Assembly: GCF_014199595.1 (NCBI RefSeq)
Contig: NZ_JACHNX010000002.1
Span: 372,001-436,000, forward strand
Origin: Sphingomonas yabuuchiae
GTDB taxonomy: Bacteria > Pseudomonadota > Alphaproteobacteria > Sphingomonadales > Sphingomonadaceae
Length of the DNA stretch: 64,000 nt
Reading direction: 5' to 3'
Positions 15,281 through 25,124 of this stretch are shown one piece after another (position 1 is the first letter of the stretch; every line of letters starts with the position of its first letter). A model generated the notes under the pieces. That model was not told the DNA's origin. It saw nothing but the letters and a program-made list of their open reading frames with translations, and did not search any database. The position numbers and the translations under genes are program-made.

Positions 15281-17506
15281 ATGACCGAGATCACGCCCCA
15301 GATCGTCGCCGACCACGGCCTGTCCGAAGAAGAATATCAGCGCGTCCTGACCGCGCTGGGCCGCGAGCCGAACCTCGTGGAGCTTGGCATCTTCTCGGTC
15401 ATGTGGTCTGAGCATTGCAGCTACAAGTCGAGCCGCATCCACCTGAAGAAGCTGCCCACCGAGGGGCCCCAGGTCATTTGCGGTCCCGGTGAAAATGCGG
15501 GCGTCATCGACATCGGCGACGGCCAGGCCGCCATCTTCAAGATGGAGAGCCACAACCATCCCTCGTACATCGAGCCCTATCAGGGTGCGGCGACGGGCGT
15601 CGGCGGCATCCTGCGCGACGTATTCACCATGGGCGCGCGTCCGGTCGCGAACCTGAACGCGCTGCGCTTCGGCCGTCCCGATCACCCCAAGATGCGCCAC
15701 CTGATCTCCGGCGTCGTCCATGGCATCGGCGGTTACGGCAACTGCGTCGGCGTGCCGACCGTGGGTGGCGAGGTAAACTTCCACCCGGCCTATGACGGCA
15801 ACATCCTGGTCAACGCGATGACCGTCGGCGTCGCGGATCAGGACAAGATCTTCTATTCGGCCGCCAGCGGCGTCGGCAATCCGATCGTCTATGTCGGCTC
15901 CAAGACCGGCCGCGACGGTATCCACGGCGCAACCATGGCGTCGGCCGATTTCGGCGAGGATGCGGAGGCCAAGCGCCCGACCGTGCAGGTCGGCGACCCC
16001 TTTACCGAGAAGCTGCTGATCGAGGCTTGCCTCGAACTCATGGCGTCGGACGCGATCGTCGCGATCCAGGACATGGGCGCGGCGGGTTTGACCTCCTCGT
16101 CGGTCGAGATGGCGTCCAAGGGCGGCGTCGGAATCGAGCTGATCATGGACGACGTGCCCCAGCGCGAAGAGGGCATGACGGCCTATGAGATGATGCTGTC
16201 GGAGAGCCAGGAGCGCATGCTCATGGTGCTGAAGCCCGGCCGCGAGGATTTCGCCGAGGCGATCTTCCGCAAATGGGAACTGGACTTCGCGGTCATCGGC
16301 CATGTTACCGAGACCGGCCGCATGGTCCTGCGCCACAAGGGCGAGGTGGTGTGCGACATCCCGCTCGCCCCGCTGGCCGACGACGCCCCGCTTTATGATC
16401 GTCCGCATGTGCCGACCGAGGTGCCCGCCGCGATCACGTCGCCCGGTTGCCAGGACCCGGCCGCCGATCTGCTGAAGCTGATGGGCTCGCCCGACATCGC
16501 CTCGCGCCGGTGGATCTGGGAGCAGTATGACCATATGGTCGGCGGCGATACGGTGCAGCGTCCCGGTGGCGATGCCGCCGTGGTCCGCGTCCATGGCACG
16601 CAAAAGGGGCTCGCGATGAGCACCGATTGCACGCCGCGCTATTGCTACGCCGATCCGGTGACCGGCGGCATGCAGGCCGTGGTCGAGACGTGGCGGAACA
16701 TCACGGCGGTTGGCGCCAAGCCACTCGCCATCACCAACTGCCTCAACTTCGCCAACCCGCAGCGCCCCGAGATCATGGGCCAGATCGTCGGTTGCCTTGA
16801 GGGCATGAGCCAGGCGTGCCGTGCGCTCGACTATCCGATCGTGTCGGGCAACGTCTCGCTCTACAACGAGTCGAAGGCGACCGGCGGGGGCTCGGCGATC
16901 CTGCCGACCCCGGCGATCGGCGGCGTCGGCCTGATGGCCGACTGGTCCAAGTCGGCAACGGTGGCCTTCAAGGGCACGGGCGACGTCATCGTCCTGATCG
17001 GCACCCCCAAGGGCGAAATCGGCCAGTCGCTTTGGCTGCGCGAAGTGCACGGGATCGAAGGCCGCGAGGCCGGCCCGCCCCCGTCGATCGACCTGGATGC
17101 GGAACGTCGTACCGGCGATCTGGTCCGCGAGGCGATCACCGCTGGCCACCTGACCGCCGTGCACGACGTCTCGGACGGCGGCATCGCGGTGACGGTCGCC
17201 GAGATGGCGCTGGCGGGCAATATCGGCGCGCTGATCCAGTTCCCGGAACAGGGCGAGGCCTGCCGCCAGCTCTTCGCCGAGGATCAGGGCCTGTACCTCG
17301 CCACGGTCGAGGACACCGCGTTGATGGACTTCCTGGCGAACGCGCATCAGGCGGGCGTCGAGGTCGAGCGGATCGGCCGCACGGCGGGCACGCGCCTGAT
17401 CTTCGAGCGCGAGGACGGCGATTTCGTCGTGGCGCTGGACGATCTGCGTCGCGCGCATGAAGGCTTCTTCCCCGCGCTGATGGGCGCGGACGCCGCCCTC
17501 GCCTAA
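15281..17506 (+). CDS. purL: phosphoribosylformylglycinamidine synthase subunit II
   Basis: The 741-aa enzyme of de novo purine synthesis converts FGAR to FGAM using ATP and ammonia supplied by PurQ. It is the small, alphaproteobacterial/Gram-positive-type PurL that works with separate PurQ and PurS. Visible motifs are [10 protein letters not shown] near the N-terminus, MESHNHPS in the ATP-binding region, GVGGILRD, and [10 protein letters not shown] in the C-terminal half. It is a single gene here, with purQ and purS not in the window. A hairpin at 17528-17558 lies just beyond its stop. Confidence 0.97.
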   Translation: MTEITPQIVADHGLSEEEYQRVLTALGREPNLVELGIFSVMWSEHCSYKSSRIHLKKLPTEGPQVICGPGENAGVIDIGDGQAAIFKMESHNHPSYIEPYQGAATGVGGILRDVFTMGARPVANLNALRFGRPDHPKMRHLISGVVHGIGGYGNCVGVPTVGGEVNFHPAYDGNILVNAMTVGVADQDKIFYSAASGVGNPIVYVGSKTGRDGIHGATMASADFGEDAEAKRPTVQVGDPFTEKLLIEACLELMASDAIVAIQDMGAAGLTSSSVEMASKGGVGIELIMDDVPQREEGMTAYEMMLSESQERMLMVLKPGREDFAEAIFRKWELDFAVIGHVTETGRMVLRHKGEVVCDIPLAPLADDAPLYDRPHVPTEVPAAITSPGCQDPAADLLKLMGSPDIASRRWIWEQYDHMVGGDTVQRPGGDAAVVRVHGTQKGLAMSTDCTPRYCYADPVTGGMQAVVETWRNITAVGAKPLAITNCLNFANPQRPEIMGQIVGCLEGMSQACRALDYPIVSGNVSLYNESKATGGGSAILPTPAIGGVGLMADWSKSATVAFKGTGDVIVLIGTPKGEIGQSLWLREVHGIEGREAGPPPSIDLDAERRTGDLVREAITAGHLTAVHDVSDGGIAVTVAEMALAGNIGALIQFPEQGEACRQLFAEDQGLYLATVEDTALMDFLANAHQAGVEVERIGRTAGTRLIFEREDGDFVVALDDLRRAHEGFFPALMGADAALA

Positions 17507-17516
17507 CCCTCTGCCC

Positions 17517-18947
17517 CTAACCCTTTGGCGGAGCCTCGGCAGTGTGCCGGGGCTCCGCACAGTGGCGAAGGATCGCATAGCCGATCGCCGCCGCCAGCAC
17601 CGAGGCCAACAGCACGCCCAGCGACGCCGCCTCGCGCATTTCGCCGTCGCCGAAGGCCAGCCCTGCGATGAACAGCGAGATCGTAAAGCCGATCCCGGCC
17701 AAAGCGCCGACGCCCGCCACCATCGGCCATGTCACCTGATCGGGCCGCCGCGCCAGACCCAGCGCGCTCGCCGCCCATGTGAAGGTCAGGAAGCCCAGCG
17801 GCTTGCCGATCACGAGGCCCAACACGACGCCCATCACCAGCGGCCCGCCGATCATCGACAGCAAATCCCCCGAAATGTGGATGCGCACGTTCGACAGCGC
17901 AAACAGCGGCAGCACGACGTAATTGACCCAGGGGGTCAGCACCTCGATCAACCGGCTGCTCGCCTCACGGGTCGCGGACGCCATTTCGTGCAGATAGCCC
18001 AGCCGTTCCTCAGCCCGCTCGCGATGCCGATGCTCTTCCTCGTCGTCATGGGCATCCTCGGCCGCATCATGCGCGTCGCGGAATTCGTCGACCCGCCGCT
18101 GGACCCGCTGCGCAAAGGCATGCTGTTGCAGCCGGGGCTCGACCGGGACGGTCAGGCCGATCAGGACGCCGGCGATCGTCGCATGGATGCCGGACTCCAG
18201 AACGCCGCCCCACACGAGCAATGCGAGCAGCACATAGGGCACCGACGACACCCAGCCGATCCGGCGTAGTCCCATGATGCCCGCCAGCCCAGCCGCCGCG
18301 ACAACCAGCCCCCATGGATCGATCGCGCCGCTATAGGCGAAGGCGATGACCAGCAGTCCGCCGACATCGTCGACCGCCGCAAAGGCCAGCATCGTCGCGC
18401 GCAAGCCCGCAGGCAGCCGGTTCGCAAACACCGCGATCAACGCGAGACCGAAAGCCGTATCGGTGGTGATGACCGCCCCCCAGCCGGGTTGCGCAGGCGT
18501 GCCCCCGGCGACCGCCAGATAGAGCCCCACCGGCACCAGCATCCCGCCCAACGCGCCCGACAGGGGAAACGCCGCGCTGCGCCAGTGCGCCAATGGCCCT
18601 ATCGCCATTTCCCGCTTCACGTCCGCCCCCACGATCACGAAGAACAGCGGGAGAAGCGCGTGGTCGATCCACTCGGCCAGCCGGTGCGATACCTTGCCCG
18701 TTCCGAACCCGATGGTGACGGGCGTATCCCAGAAGCGCTCGAAGCCGCCCGCCCAGGGGCTGTTTGTCATCGCCAGCGCCAGGATCGTCGCGAGCAGCAA
18801 CGGCCCGCCCGTGACCTCCCGTCCTGCGAAAAGCGGCTCTATCTTATGCAGGAACGCCGACGCGGCGGGCGAGTGATGCGCACGCGCGGTGGCGCGGCCG
18901 GTCAGGCGAGGCGATAATCCCATGGGATTCCAATGCCTCGCCAGCAC
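17517..18947 (-). CDS. nhaA: Na+/H+ antiporter NhaA
   Basis: The 476-aa inner-membrane antiporter exchanges two protons for one sodium ion in pH and sodium homeostasis. Hydrophobic helices span most of the sequence, and the functional Asp motifs are present: TTDTAFGLALIAVF and AAVDDVGGLLVIA, the latter with the paired transport aspartates. A highly charged His/Asp/Glu-rich cytosolic loop (RDAHDAAEDAHDDEEEHRH) follows the seventh or so helix and is longer than in E. coli NhaA, perhaps a pH or metal sensor. A second ATG at 18923 is also possible. Its start region abuts the divergent DUF418 gene. Confidence 0.95.
   Translation of the reverse strand: MLARHWNPMGLSPRLTGRATARAHHSPAASAFLHKIEPLFAGREVTGGPLLLATILALAMTNSPWAGGFERFWDTPVTIGFGTGKVSHRLAEWIDHALLPLFFVIVGADVKREMAIGPLAHWRSAAFPLSGALGGMLVPVGLYLAVAGGTPAQPGWGAVITTDTAFGLALIAVFANRLPAGLRATMLAFAAVDDVGGLLVIAFAYSGAIDPWGLVVAAAGLAGIMGLRRIGWVSSVPYVLLALLVWGGVLESGIHATIAGVLIGLTVPVEPRLQQHAFAQRVQRRVDEFRDAHDAAEDAHDDEEEHRHRERAEERLGYLHEMASATREASSRLIEVLTPWVNYVVLPLFALSNVRIHISGDLLSMIGGPLVMGVVLGLVIGKPLGFLTFTWAASALGLARRPDQVTWPMVAGVGALAGIGFTISLFIAGLAFGDGEMREAASLGVLLASVLAAAIGYAILRHCAEPRHTAEAPPKG
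17528..17558. terminator. long hairpin between convergent purL and nhaA
   Basis: GCGGAGCC (17528-17535) pairs with GGCTCCGC (17551-17558). Inside, a T-G wobble and CGGCA/TGCCG continue the stem to a GTG loop, giving about 14 bp. It sits within the last codons of nhaA and just downstream of purL. There is no T-tract on either side, so termination would have to be structure-driven or bidirectional. Confidence 0.4.
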
Positions 18948-19005
18948 GGTAGTTGCATCCCCGGCAACGGAGGCTAAGCCCCGGCAAGTTAGACGGAGCT
19001 ATTCC

Positions 19006-20259
19006 TTGGCCGATGGTCCTGCCCCTGCCCCTGCCCCCACCCTGACGTCGGCCGCCCCCGGTGAGCGGCTGTTGTCGCTGGACGTGCTGCGCGGGGTGGC
19101 GGTGATGGCGATCCTGCTCGCCAACCTGCCCGGTTTCGCCTTGCCCGACCCGGCCTATTCCAACCCGATCGCCTGGGGCGGGCGGCGGCCGATTGACATC
19201 GCCATGTGGTTCCTGACGGAAAGCTTCGTCAACGGGCGGATGCGGGGACTATTCTCGCTGCTGTTCGGGGCATCGACGCTGCTGGTCATCCAGCGGGCGG
19301 ATGCGGCGGGGTGGAACGGAGCGTCCTTCCATCTGCGGCGGATGGCGGTGCTGTTTGTCTTGGGTCTGGTCCACCTGACCTTCATCTGGACCGGCGATAT
19401 CCTGGCCCATTATGCGCTGGTTGGGATCGTCGCCCTCGCCTTTGTCGGCCTGACGCCACGGGCCTTGTGCTGGACCGCCATGGGCTTTGCCGCACTGTCC
19501 ATGGCATTCGGTGCGCTGGATTGTCTGGGGCTGTTCGTCGCCGCCGCGCGCAACACCCCGCAAATGGCGAGCCTGTGGGATAGCTATCAACTGGCCTTCG
19601 GCACCCCTCCGGCCGCCAGCCTCGCCCCGGAAATCGCCGCGATGCGCGGGCCCTGGGCCATGGCGACCGCCTTTCGGCTGGAGAATAACGGCAATCCGCT
19701 GATCGACCTCATCCAGATCGGTCCCGACACGCTCAGTGCCATGCTGCTGGGCATAGCCGCGTTCAAGTCGGGCTTCCTGACAGGCGACTGGCCGCGCGCC
19801 GCCTATCGCCGCTGGGCGGCAATGGGCCTTGGACTGACCATCCCCGTCTATGCCGCAATGGCTTTGGGTATCATGGCCAGCGGATACGACGTTCGCGCGG
19901 TCACTCTGGTCGAGCTGCTCCTGAACGTGCCTTTCCGCTTGATCGGGACGATCGGCTATGCCGCGCTGATCCTGCTGCTGATGCGGCCGGGCGGCTGGTG
20001 GACGGTCCGGATCGCAGCGGCGGGGCGGATGGCCTTCACCAACTATATCGCAACCAGCCTCCTGATGACGGCGGTCTTCTACGGTCATGGCTTGGGGCAG
20101 TTCGCCCGATGGAACCGGGCCGAACTCTATATCCTGGCACCCCTGATGTGGGGGTTGATGATGCTTTGGTCGCAGCCATGGCTCGCCCGTTTCGGGCATG
20201 GACCGCTCGAGCGCCTATGGCGACTGGCAAGTCGGGGAGCGGTTGGCAGAGCGGGATAA
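19006..20259 (+). CDS. DUF418 family integral membrane protein (YeiB-like)
   Basis: The 417-aa membrane protein has about ten hydrophobic segments. The opening SLDVLRGVAVMAILLANLPGF is characteristic of YeiB/DUF418 proteins, and the C-terminal DUF418 region contains GRMAFTNYIATSLL. These proteins resemble acyltransferase-like heparan-N-acetyltransferase folds; their substrate is unknown. I favour the TTG start at 19006 because GGAG lies seven bases upstream. An ATG at 18922 would overlap the divergent nhaA start. The N-terminus has a short Pro/Ala repeat (about residues 4-12). Confidence 0.85.
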   Translation: MADGPAPAPAPTLTSAAPGERLLSLDVLRGVAVMAILLANLPGFALPDPAYSNPIAWGGRRPIDIAMWFLTESFVNGRMRGLFSLLFGASTLLVIQRADAAGWNGASFHLRRMAVLFVLGLVHLTFIWTGDILAHYALVGIVALAFVGLTPRALCWTAMGFAALSMAFGALDCLGLFVAAARNTPQMASLWDSYQLAFGTPPAASLAPEIAAMRGPWAMATAFRLENNGNPLIDLIQIGPDTLSAMLLGIAAFKSGFLTGDWPRAAYRRWAAMGLGLTIPVYAAMALGIMASGYDVRAVTLVELLLNVPFRLIGTIGYAALILLLMRPGGWWTVRIAAAGRMAFTNYIATSLLMTAVFYGHGLGQFARWNRAELYILAPLMWGLMMLWSQPWLARFGHGPLERLWRLASRGAVGRAG

Positions 20260-20274
20260 TTTTCTGCAAACGCC

Positions 20275-20291
20275 TCGCAATATGCTTGCGA
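20275..20291. promoter_or_regulatory. palindrome TCGCAA-N5-TTGCGA upstream of bfd (possible iron-regulator site)
   Basis: A perfect 6-6 inverted repeat with a 5-bp spacer lies 36 bp before the bfd start codon. Its TTGC/GCAA arms resemble alphaproteobacterial Fur-type boxes. Assignment to Fur or another iron regulator is inference from position and gene function. Confidence 0.35.
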
Positions 20292-20327
20292 TCCACTCTC
20301 ATTAGCGCTAGACGGGAGGGGTAATCG

Positions 20328-20510
20328 ATGGAGAGCGCCTTGGTCGTCTGCGTCTGCAATGCCATCCGGGAGTCCCAGGTCCGCGACGCCGCTCGCGCCG
20401 GTTCCATGACCCCCTGTCAAATGTATCAGGCGCTCGGTCGCCAGCCCAAATGCGGCCAGTGCGCGGTCCTGGCACGGGCCATCATCGAAGAAGAACGCGC
20501 CGCCGCCTGA
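20328..20510 (+). CDS. bfd: bacterioferritin-associated ferredoxin (2Fe-2S)
   Basis: The 60-aa protein carries four cysteines in the BFD pattern, C8-x-C10 and C42-x-x-C45, which bind a [2Fe-2S] cluster. It donates electrons to bacterioferritin to release stored iron under iron limitation. The start ATG follows GGGAGGGG with a short spacer. The bfr gene is not adjacent. A palindrome 36 bp upstream may be the iron-responsive operator. The neighbouring TonB receptor and PepSY genes support an iron theme. Confidence 0.92.
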   Translation: MESALVVCVCNAIRESQVRDAARAGSMTPCQMYQALGRQPKCGQCAVLARAIIEEERAAA

Positions 20511-20581
20511 GCCGCGTCGCGGCCCCGCCGCCATGCGACCATAACCCCGCTTTCGCGTTGGGGTGTTTTGGGAGAGCGGCG

Positions 20582-20833
20582 ATGAGCGACAGGACCAACC
20601 TTCAGATCGGCCTGCGTCGCAGCGGCGAAATGGCCGCCGTCTTCATGATCGGCGATGGACTGCTCGGCCTGCTGCAGCCGAAACGGCATGTCGAACTCTG
20701 GCAGTCGGACGTTCCGGCGGTCGATCTGCTCGTCCGCCCCTTCGCCGACCATCCCCAGCGCCGCCGAGCCTATGGCCTGTTGCAACTGGCGGCCGGTATC
20801 GCCCTCGCCTCTGCCCTGCGAAAGCCCGAGTAA
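20582..20833 (+). CDS. hypothetical small protein, probably membrane-associated
   Basis: The 83-aa protein starts at an ATG preceded by GGAGAG. Two moderately hydrophobic stretches (GEMAAVFMIGDGLLGLLQP at about 15-33, and AYGLLQLAAGIALASAL at about 63-79) could be helices lying in or on the membrane. It lies between bfd and the convergent PepSY gene, 4 bp from the latter's stop. The family is not recognised. Confidence 0.6.
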   Translation: MSDRTNLQIGLRRSGEMAAVFMIGDGLLGLLQPKRHVELWQSDVPAVDLLVRPFADHPQRRRAYGLLQLAAGIALASALRKPE

Positions 20834-20837
20834 CCTG

Positions 20838-21893
20838 CTATAGGCGGCGGCGTGGTCGCCGGAACCAGAAGGTCCATACTGCCAACGACCCCAGCAGGGT
20901 CAGCGCCAGGCCGCTGACGGTCATCAGCAGCTTCCAGGCCAGTCCGCCGACACGCCCGGCATGAAGCGGATAGAGCATGTTATAGACGCGGGCGGCTCGC
21001 GGCATCGCCATCGCGTCGTTGCTCGACAACAGACGGCCGGTGGCGGCGTCGAAGACCAAAGTGGTTCGCCCATTGGGCAACCATTCGTCCGCCCGGCGCA
21101 TCCGCAGCGTGATCGGGTCCCCCGGCTTACGCGGCATGGTCAGGATACGGGGAACCGCATCGGGGAAACGCCGGCTCGCCGTCGTCAGCATCGCTTGCCA
21201 GGGCGGGCTGGCCGCCAGCGGTCCGCCATGCACCTTGCCCGGCCGCAGCGCCGCCAGCGCCTTGGCGGGAGAGCCGAAGGGTGCGACGACGATCATCGCC
21301 ACCGGCCGAAACACCATCGCCGCGCCGGTAATGCTCGACAGCAGCAGCAGCGGCGCAACGATGATCCCCAGATCGCGGTGATGCATGAGGATCGCCGGAC
21401 GGCTCATCCGCTTTGGCAACAGTCGCCATTTGAACGTCCGGCGGGTCCTCCACCACAGGATCGCGCCCGACACCACGAAGAACAGTCCACACAGCCCGGC
21501 AATGCCGATCACCGTCTCGCCGATATCGCTGGCGAACAGATGGTGGTGGAAATCGAACAGCCACAGCTCGGGCCGTTCCCACTGGCTGCTCCAGCGATCG
21601 ACGATCCGCCCACCCTGATCGGCATAGGCCCCTGCGCCATGGGCAAGGCGAAGCTGGTGCAGAGCAAAGCCGTTATCGGCGAACACCACGCTCTCGCCGC
21701 CCTTGGGCTGGGGGAGCAGGCGCTGGACCGCCGCCGCGACGGAGGCCGGATCATGGATCAGCGGCATCGCCTTGCCCGGCACCATGATCAACGCGGTCTT
21801 CCAGACGAGCAGGCATCCGGTCAGCCCCAGCAGCCCCAGCACCAGACCAATGACGCCGCCGGTCCAGCGATGGAGCAGATCCAGCCACTTCAT
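20838..21893 (-). CDS. PepSY-associated TM helix protein (iron-uptake reductase-like)
   Basis: The 351-aa inner-membrane protein has the PepSY_TM architecture: an N-terminal helix after LLHRWTGG, a periplasmic PepSY-like region, and helices at GIAGLCGLFFVVSGAILWW, LGIIVAPLLLLSSITGAAMVF and the C-terminus. Paired His residues (FDFHHHLF and MHHRDLG) could coordinate haem or metal. Such proteins accompany siderophore receptors and are thought to reduce or release Fe(III)-siderophore in the periplasm. It starts two bases after the TonB receptor stop, so it is the second gene of that operon. An ATG 21 bases upstream overlaps the receptor gene. Confidence 0.85.
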   Translation of the reverse strand: MKWLDLLHRWTGGVIGLVLGLLGLTGCLLVWKTALIMVPGKAMPLIHDPASVAAAVQRLLPQPKGGESVVFADNGFALHQLRLAHGAGAYADQGGRIVDRWSSQWERPELWLFDFHHHLFASDIGETVIGIAGLCGLFFVVSGAILWWRTRRTFKWRLLPKRMSRPAILMHHRDLGIIVAPLLLLSSITGAAMVFRPVAMIVVAPFGSPAKALAALRPGKVHGGPLAASPPWQAMLTTASRRFPDAVPRILTMPRKPGDPITLRMRRADEWLPNGRTTLVFDAATGRLLSSNDAMAMPRAARVYNMLYPLHAGRVGGLAWKLLMTVSGLALTLLGSLAVWTFWFRRPRRRL

Positions 21894-21895
21894 CG

Positions 21896-24061
21896 TCAGA
21901 ACCTTACATCCCATCCCAGCGTAACGGTGCGGCCGCGCCCGGCGAAATAGCTGAAATTGTCGGTCGGCAACCGGGTGTCGCTGGAATAGTCGATATAGAA
22001 GCGATCGAGCAGGTTCTGCGCCGCGAGGTAGATGGTCCCCTTGCCCATATTATAGGCGATGGTCCCGTCGACGACGGTATAGCCGCCAAAGTCGTTGCGC
22101 GGGTCACGCAGGCGGCCCTTGAAGGTGCGGGACAGGAAGAACTGGCTTTGCAGCCGCGCCGACCACGGCCCGCGATCATAGCTGGCCGCCAGGTTGAGCC
22201 GGTCGGGCGAGATATTGGCGCCGTCCAGATCGGTATCGACGATCCCGTCGGGCGGCGTTTTGCTGTCATAGCGGCCCGACAGATGCGCATAGCCGACCGA
22301 CAGGCGCGTCCCCGGCAGGGGCAGGCGCATGCCCAGATTGATCTCCAGCCCCTGTATCTCGGTCCGCAGCCGCTGCACGTCGAAGATGCCGCCCGGATTG
22401 GCGATCAGCAATTGCCCCTTGTCGCTGGACGACCAGAAATAGGCGGTGCTGGCATCAAACGGCCCGCGTTTCACCTCGACGCCGATCTCACGATTGTTCG
22501 AGACGATAGGCGCGATGTCGAGGAAGGCGTCGATCGAAACGCCCGGCCGGTTCACGGCGCGGGTGATGCGGCCGATATCAGGCACCGTGAAACCCTCGGC
22601 ATAGCTGGCATAGGCGCGGATGCCGCGGATCGGCTCGACGATGACGCCACCGTTGAACAGGGCGTCCTGGAAGGTCGGCGTGCCGCCCTTCACCGCGACG
22701 CGGTTGGAGGTGGCAAGGGTGGTATAGTCGTCGATGCGGATGCGGACATTCTCCCACCGCACGCCACCCGCCAGCCGCACGGCCTTGTCGAACAGCGCGA
22801 GGTTCAGCTGGCCGAACGGCGCCAGGCTGCGGAAGTCGCTGGGCGGCACCCAGACGCGGTTCGTCAGGATCAGCCGCTGCTCGGTCCTGTCCCACAGGGC
22901 GTCGAAACCGACGATCGCGGTCAGCGCCTCGAAACCGGGGATCGCGCGCTCATAGCTGATCTTGCCGCCGATCTTGCGGCTGCGGTTCTGCGACTGGTCG
23001 ATCAGCGTGCCCACCGGCGCGATCAGCGGATCCTGGAAGGTCGCGATCGGGTTGATCTCCGCCCCGAAGGTGTCGCGGGTGCGGTTCCAGAAGATCTGGG
23101 TGACGAGGTTGCCCTGGGCCAGGTCGGGATCGGTGAGTGACAACGCAACGCTCTCCGTCCGGCTGGCGGCACTGCGACCCGGCGGATTGCCGCGCCGGGC
23201 GCTGGTCGGCAGGCCCGTCAGGCGGTTGCCCGCCACCGCGACATAATCACCATCGCCCTTCAGCTCGAACCGGCTGGCGATCAGGTCGAGCCGCATCGTG
23301 TCGGTTACCGCATAGCCCGCTCGCGCGAACAGAGAGGTCGTCCGCGAATCCTGCGTCTCGCCCTGGGTCAGGTTCAGGCCGACCCTGCGCCCCTCACCGT
23401 CATAGAAGACACCGCGCTTTTCATAGACCGCGCCCGCACTGATATCGAAGCGGCCCGACTTGTATTGAAGCAGCCCGCCGACCTTGCCGCCCAGTCCTTC
23501 GCCGTGAAAATCGGTATCGGCGGTGCCCTGAACCAGTGCGCGGCCGCTCAGACCCTCGCGACGCGGCGCACCGACCGTGACCTGGTTGACGATACCGCCG
23601 GTTCCACCGACGCCCTGCAGCGCGTTCGATCCGTAGATCAGCTCGACCCGGTCGATGAAGAAGCCGTCGATCGTATAGCCGTCCCGGCTGCCGTCGCGCA
23701 GCGGCGTCGTCTGCGGAATGCCGTTGATCGCATAAAGCGGCGAGCGTCCGCGCAGGGTCTCGCCCGCGCCCGACAGCTTCTGGCGCGTCGGTGAGAAGGA
23801 CGGGGTCAGCGTCGCCACCGCATCGACCACCGATCCGGAGATGGCGATCTGCTGATCCAGCGCCTGCTTGTCGATGATATCGATGGTCAGCGGCAAGGCG
23901 TTGGGCGGCAGGATCGAGCGCGCCGCGCTAACGACGATATCCTGCGTCGGCGCATCGCCCGCTTCCTCCACTTGCGCCATATCCTGCGCGTAACCGATCG
24001 CCGGATAGAGTGCGACCGAGGTCATCGCCAGAAGCCGCCAACCGATATTCATATTCGCCAC
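21896..24061 (-). CDS. TonB-dependent siderophore-type outer membrane receptor
   Basis: The 721-aa protein has a signal peptide (about residues 1-25, ending AIGYAQ), a TonB-box-like DIVVSAA at about 41-47, a plug domain (ETLRGRSPLYAINGIPQ, VELIYGSNALQGVGGTGGIVN) and a 22-strand barrel ending in the terminal Phe required for BAM assembly (LGWDVRF). The linked PepSY membrane gene, nearby bfd and a possible Fur box upstream point to ferric-siderophore or haem uptake. The ligand is not predictable. Confidence 0.9.
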   Translation of the reverse strand: MANMNIGWRLLAMTSVALYPAIGYAQDMAQVEEAGDAPTQDIVVSAARSILPPNALPLTIDIIDKQALDQQIAISGSVVDAVATLTPSFSPTRQKLSGAGETLRGRSPLYAINGIPQTTPLRDGSRDGYTIDGFFIDRVELIYGSNALQGVGGTGGIVNQVTVGAPRREGLSGRALVQGTADTDFHGEGLGGKVGGLLQYKSGRFDISAGAVYEKRGVFYDGEGRRVGLNLTQGETQDSRTTSLFARAGYAVTDTMRLDLIASRFELKGDGDYVAVAGNRLTGLPTSARRGNPPGRSAASRTESVALSLTDPDLAQGNLVTQIFWNRTRDTFGAEINPIATFQDPLIAPVGTLIDQSQNRSRKIGGKISYERAIPGFEALTAIVGFDALWDRTEQRLILTNRVWVPPSDFRSLAPFGQLNLALFDKAVRLAGGVRWENVRIRIDDYTTLATSNRVAVKGGTPTFQDALFNGGVIVEPIRGIRAYASYAEGFTVPDIGRITRAVNRPGVSIDAFLDIAPIVSNNREIGVEVKRGPFDASTAYFWSSSDKGQLLIANPGGIFDVQRLRTEIQGLEINLGMRLPLPGTRLSVGYAHLSGRYDSKTPPDGIVDTDLDGANISPDRLNLAASYDRGPWSARLQSQFFLSRTFKGRLRDPRNDFGGYTVVDGTIAYNMGKGTIYLAAQNLLDRFYIDYSSDTRLPTDNFSYFAGRGRTVTLGWDVRF

Positions 24062-24102
24062 CCCCTTTGTGGTGGGCGGCTCTTAGGCAAAAGAATACTG
24101 GA

Positions 24103-24118
24103 TTGCAAATCGGTCGCA
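24103..24118. promoter_or_regulatory. candidate Fur box upstream of the TonB receptor
   Basis: TTGCAAATCGGTCGCA lies 42 bp upstream of the receptor start. It resembles alphaproteobacterial Fur-type sites (TTGCAAAT...GCA). It shares TTGC/CGCA elements with the palindrome upstream of bfd. Weak evidence on its own. Confidence 0.3.
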
Positions 24119-24269
24119 TTAGCTGGATGGCGGCAACCCTGTTCGTCGCCCCACACAGGCCCCTCTTTCCCGCACCAGCCAGGAGCATTTCCAGCCAATT
24201 ATTCGCGGCTTAGAGACGGACCATCCAGGGCGGGCACGCGTTGGTGCGGCTCATGATCGAAAGTTTTCT

Positions 24270-25112
24270 GTGCCGCATTATCTGATCGCGCAAAGCGAAT
24301 TGCCCGAGGAACGCGAAGCCCGCCGCCGCCGTGCCGGCAAAAGCTCGGGCGAGACCTATGCCGCGACGCTGGAACAGATGCAGCCGGGCATCGCCACGAC
24401 GATCGTCTCCCCGGCCGACGACGCGGCCTCCGGCTTTTCCACCGACCGCTTGGCCGCGTTCGACGCGGTGTTCCTGACGGGCTCGCCGATGCACGTCTAT
24501 GACGACAGCCCCGAAGTCCGGCGTCAGCTCGACTTTATGCGCTGCGTGTTCGCGGCGGGCCTGCCATCCTTCGGCTCCTGCGCCGGTTTGCAGATCGCGG
24601 TCGCGGCGGCGGGCGGACGGGTGCGCAAGATGCCCGAACGGATGGAGGCAGGCATTGCCCGCCGCATCACCCCGACCGAGGCGGGGCGCGACCATCCGCT
24701 GCTCGCGGGTCGACCGCTGAGCTGGGATGCACCCGCCATCCATGGTGACGAAGTGGAGGAGCTACCGCCCGGCGCGACGTTGCTCGCCAGCAATGCCGTG
24801 ACACGGGTGCAGGCGGCGGAAATTCGTTTCGACGGGGGCGTCTTCTGGGGTGTGCAATATCACCCCGAACTGGCGCTGCGCGAGATTGCCTTGGCCATCG
24901 CCGCACAGGCCGGCGACCTTGTCGAGGCGGGGCTGGCGAATACCGAAGGCGATGTCGAAGCGTGGAGCAGCGATCTCGACGCCCTTCACGAAGCGCCCGA
25001 CGACCGGGCGCTTCGCTGGCGGCTGGGGGTGGATGGAGAGTTTGCGGAGGAACGGTTGCGCCGTCGCGAAATCGCCAATTTCCTCTCCCAACTCAGGAAG
25101 CTGAGAGGCTAG
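24270..25112 (+). CDS. class I glutamine amidotransferase-like protein
   Basis: The 280-aa protein has the triad GATase fold: nucleophile Cys104 in FGSCAGLQ and His198/Glu200 in QYHPE. It is a stand-alone amidotransferase of the GuaA-N-like group that hydrolyses glutamine or a gamma-glutamyl compound. The last about 60 residues are a charged helical extension. It lies alone between divergent/convergent neighbours, so its pathway is not evident. Confidence 0.85.
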   Translation: MPHYLIAQSELPEEREARRRRAGKSSGETYAATLEQMQPGIATTIVSPADDAASGFSTDRLAAFDAVFLTGSPMHVYDDSPEVRRQLDFMRCVFAAGLPSFGSCAGLQIAVAAAGGRVRKMPERMEAGIARRITPTEAGRDHPLLAGRPLSWDAPAIHGDEVEELPPGATLLASNAVTRVQAAEIRFDGGVFWGVQYHPELALREIALAIAAQAGDLVEAGLANTEGDVEAWSSDLDALHEAPDDRALRWRLGVDGEFAEERLRRREIANFLSQLRKLRG

Positions 25113-25124
25113 GCCGCCGGGCCG

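Noticed and set aside
15266..17578. 770-codon open frame on the minus strand
   Set aside because: It lies antisense to purL, which has complete family motifs. The translation is His/Asp/Arg-rich shadow sequence without domains.
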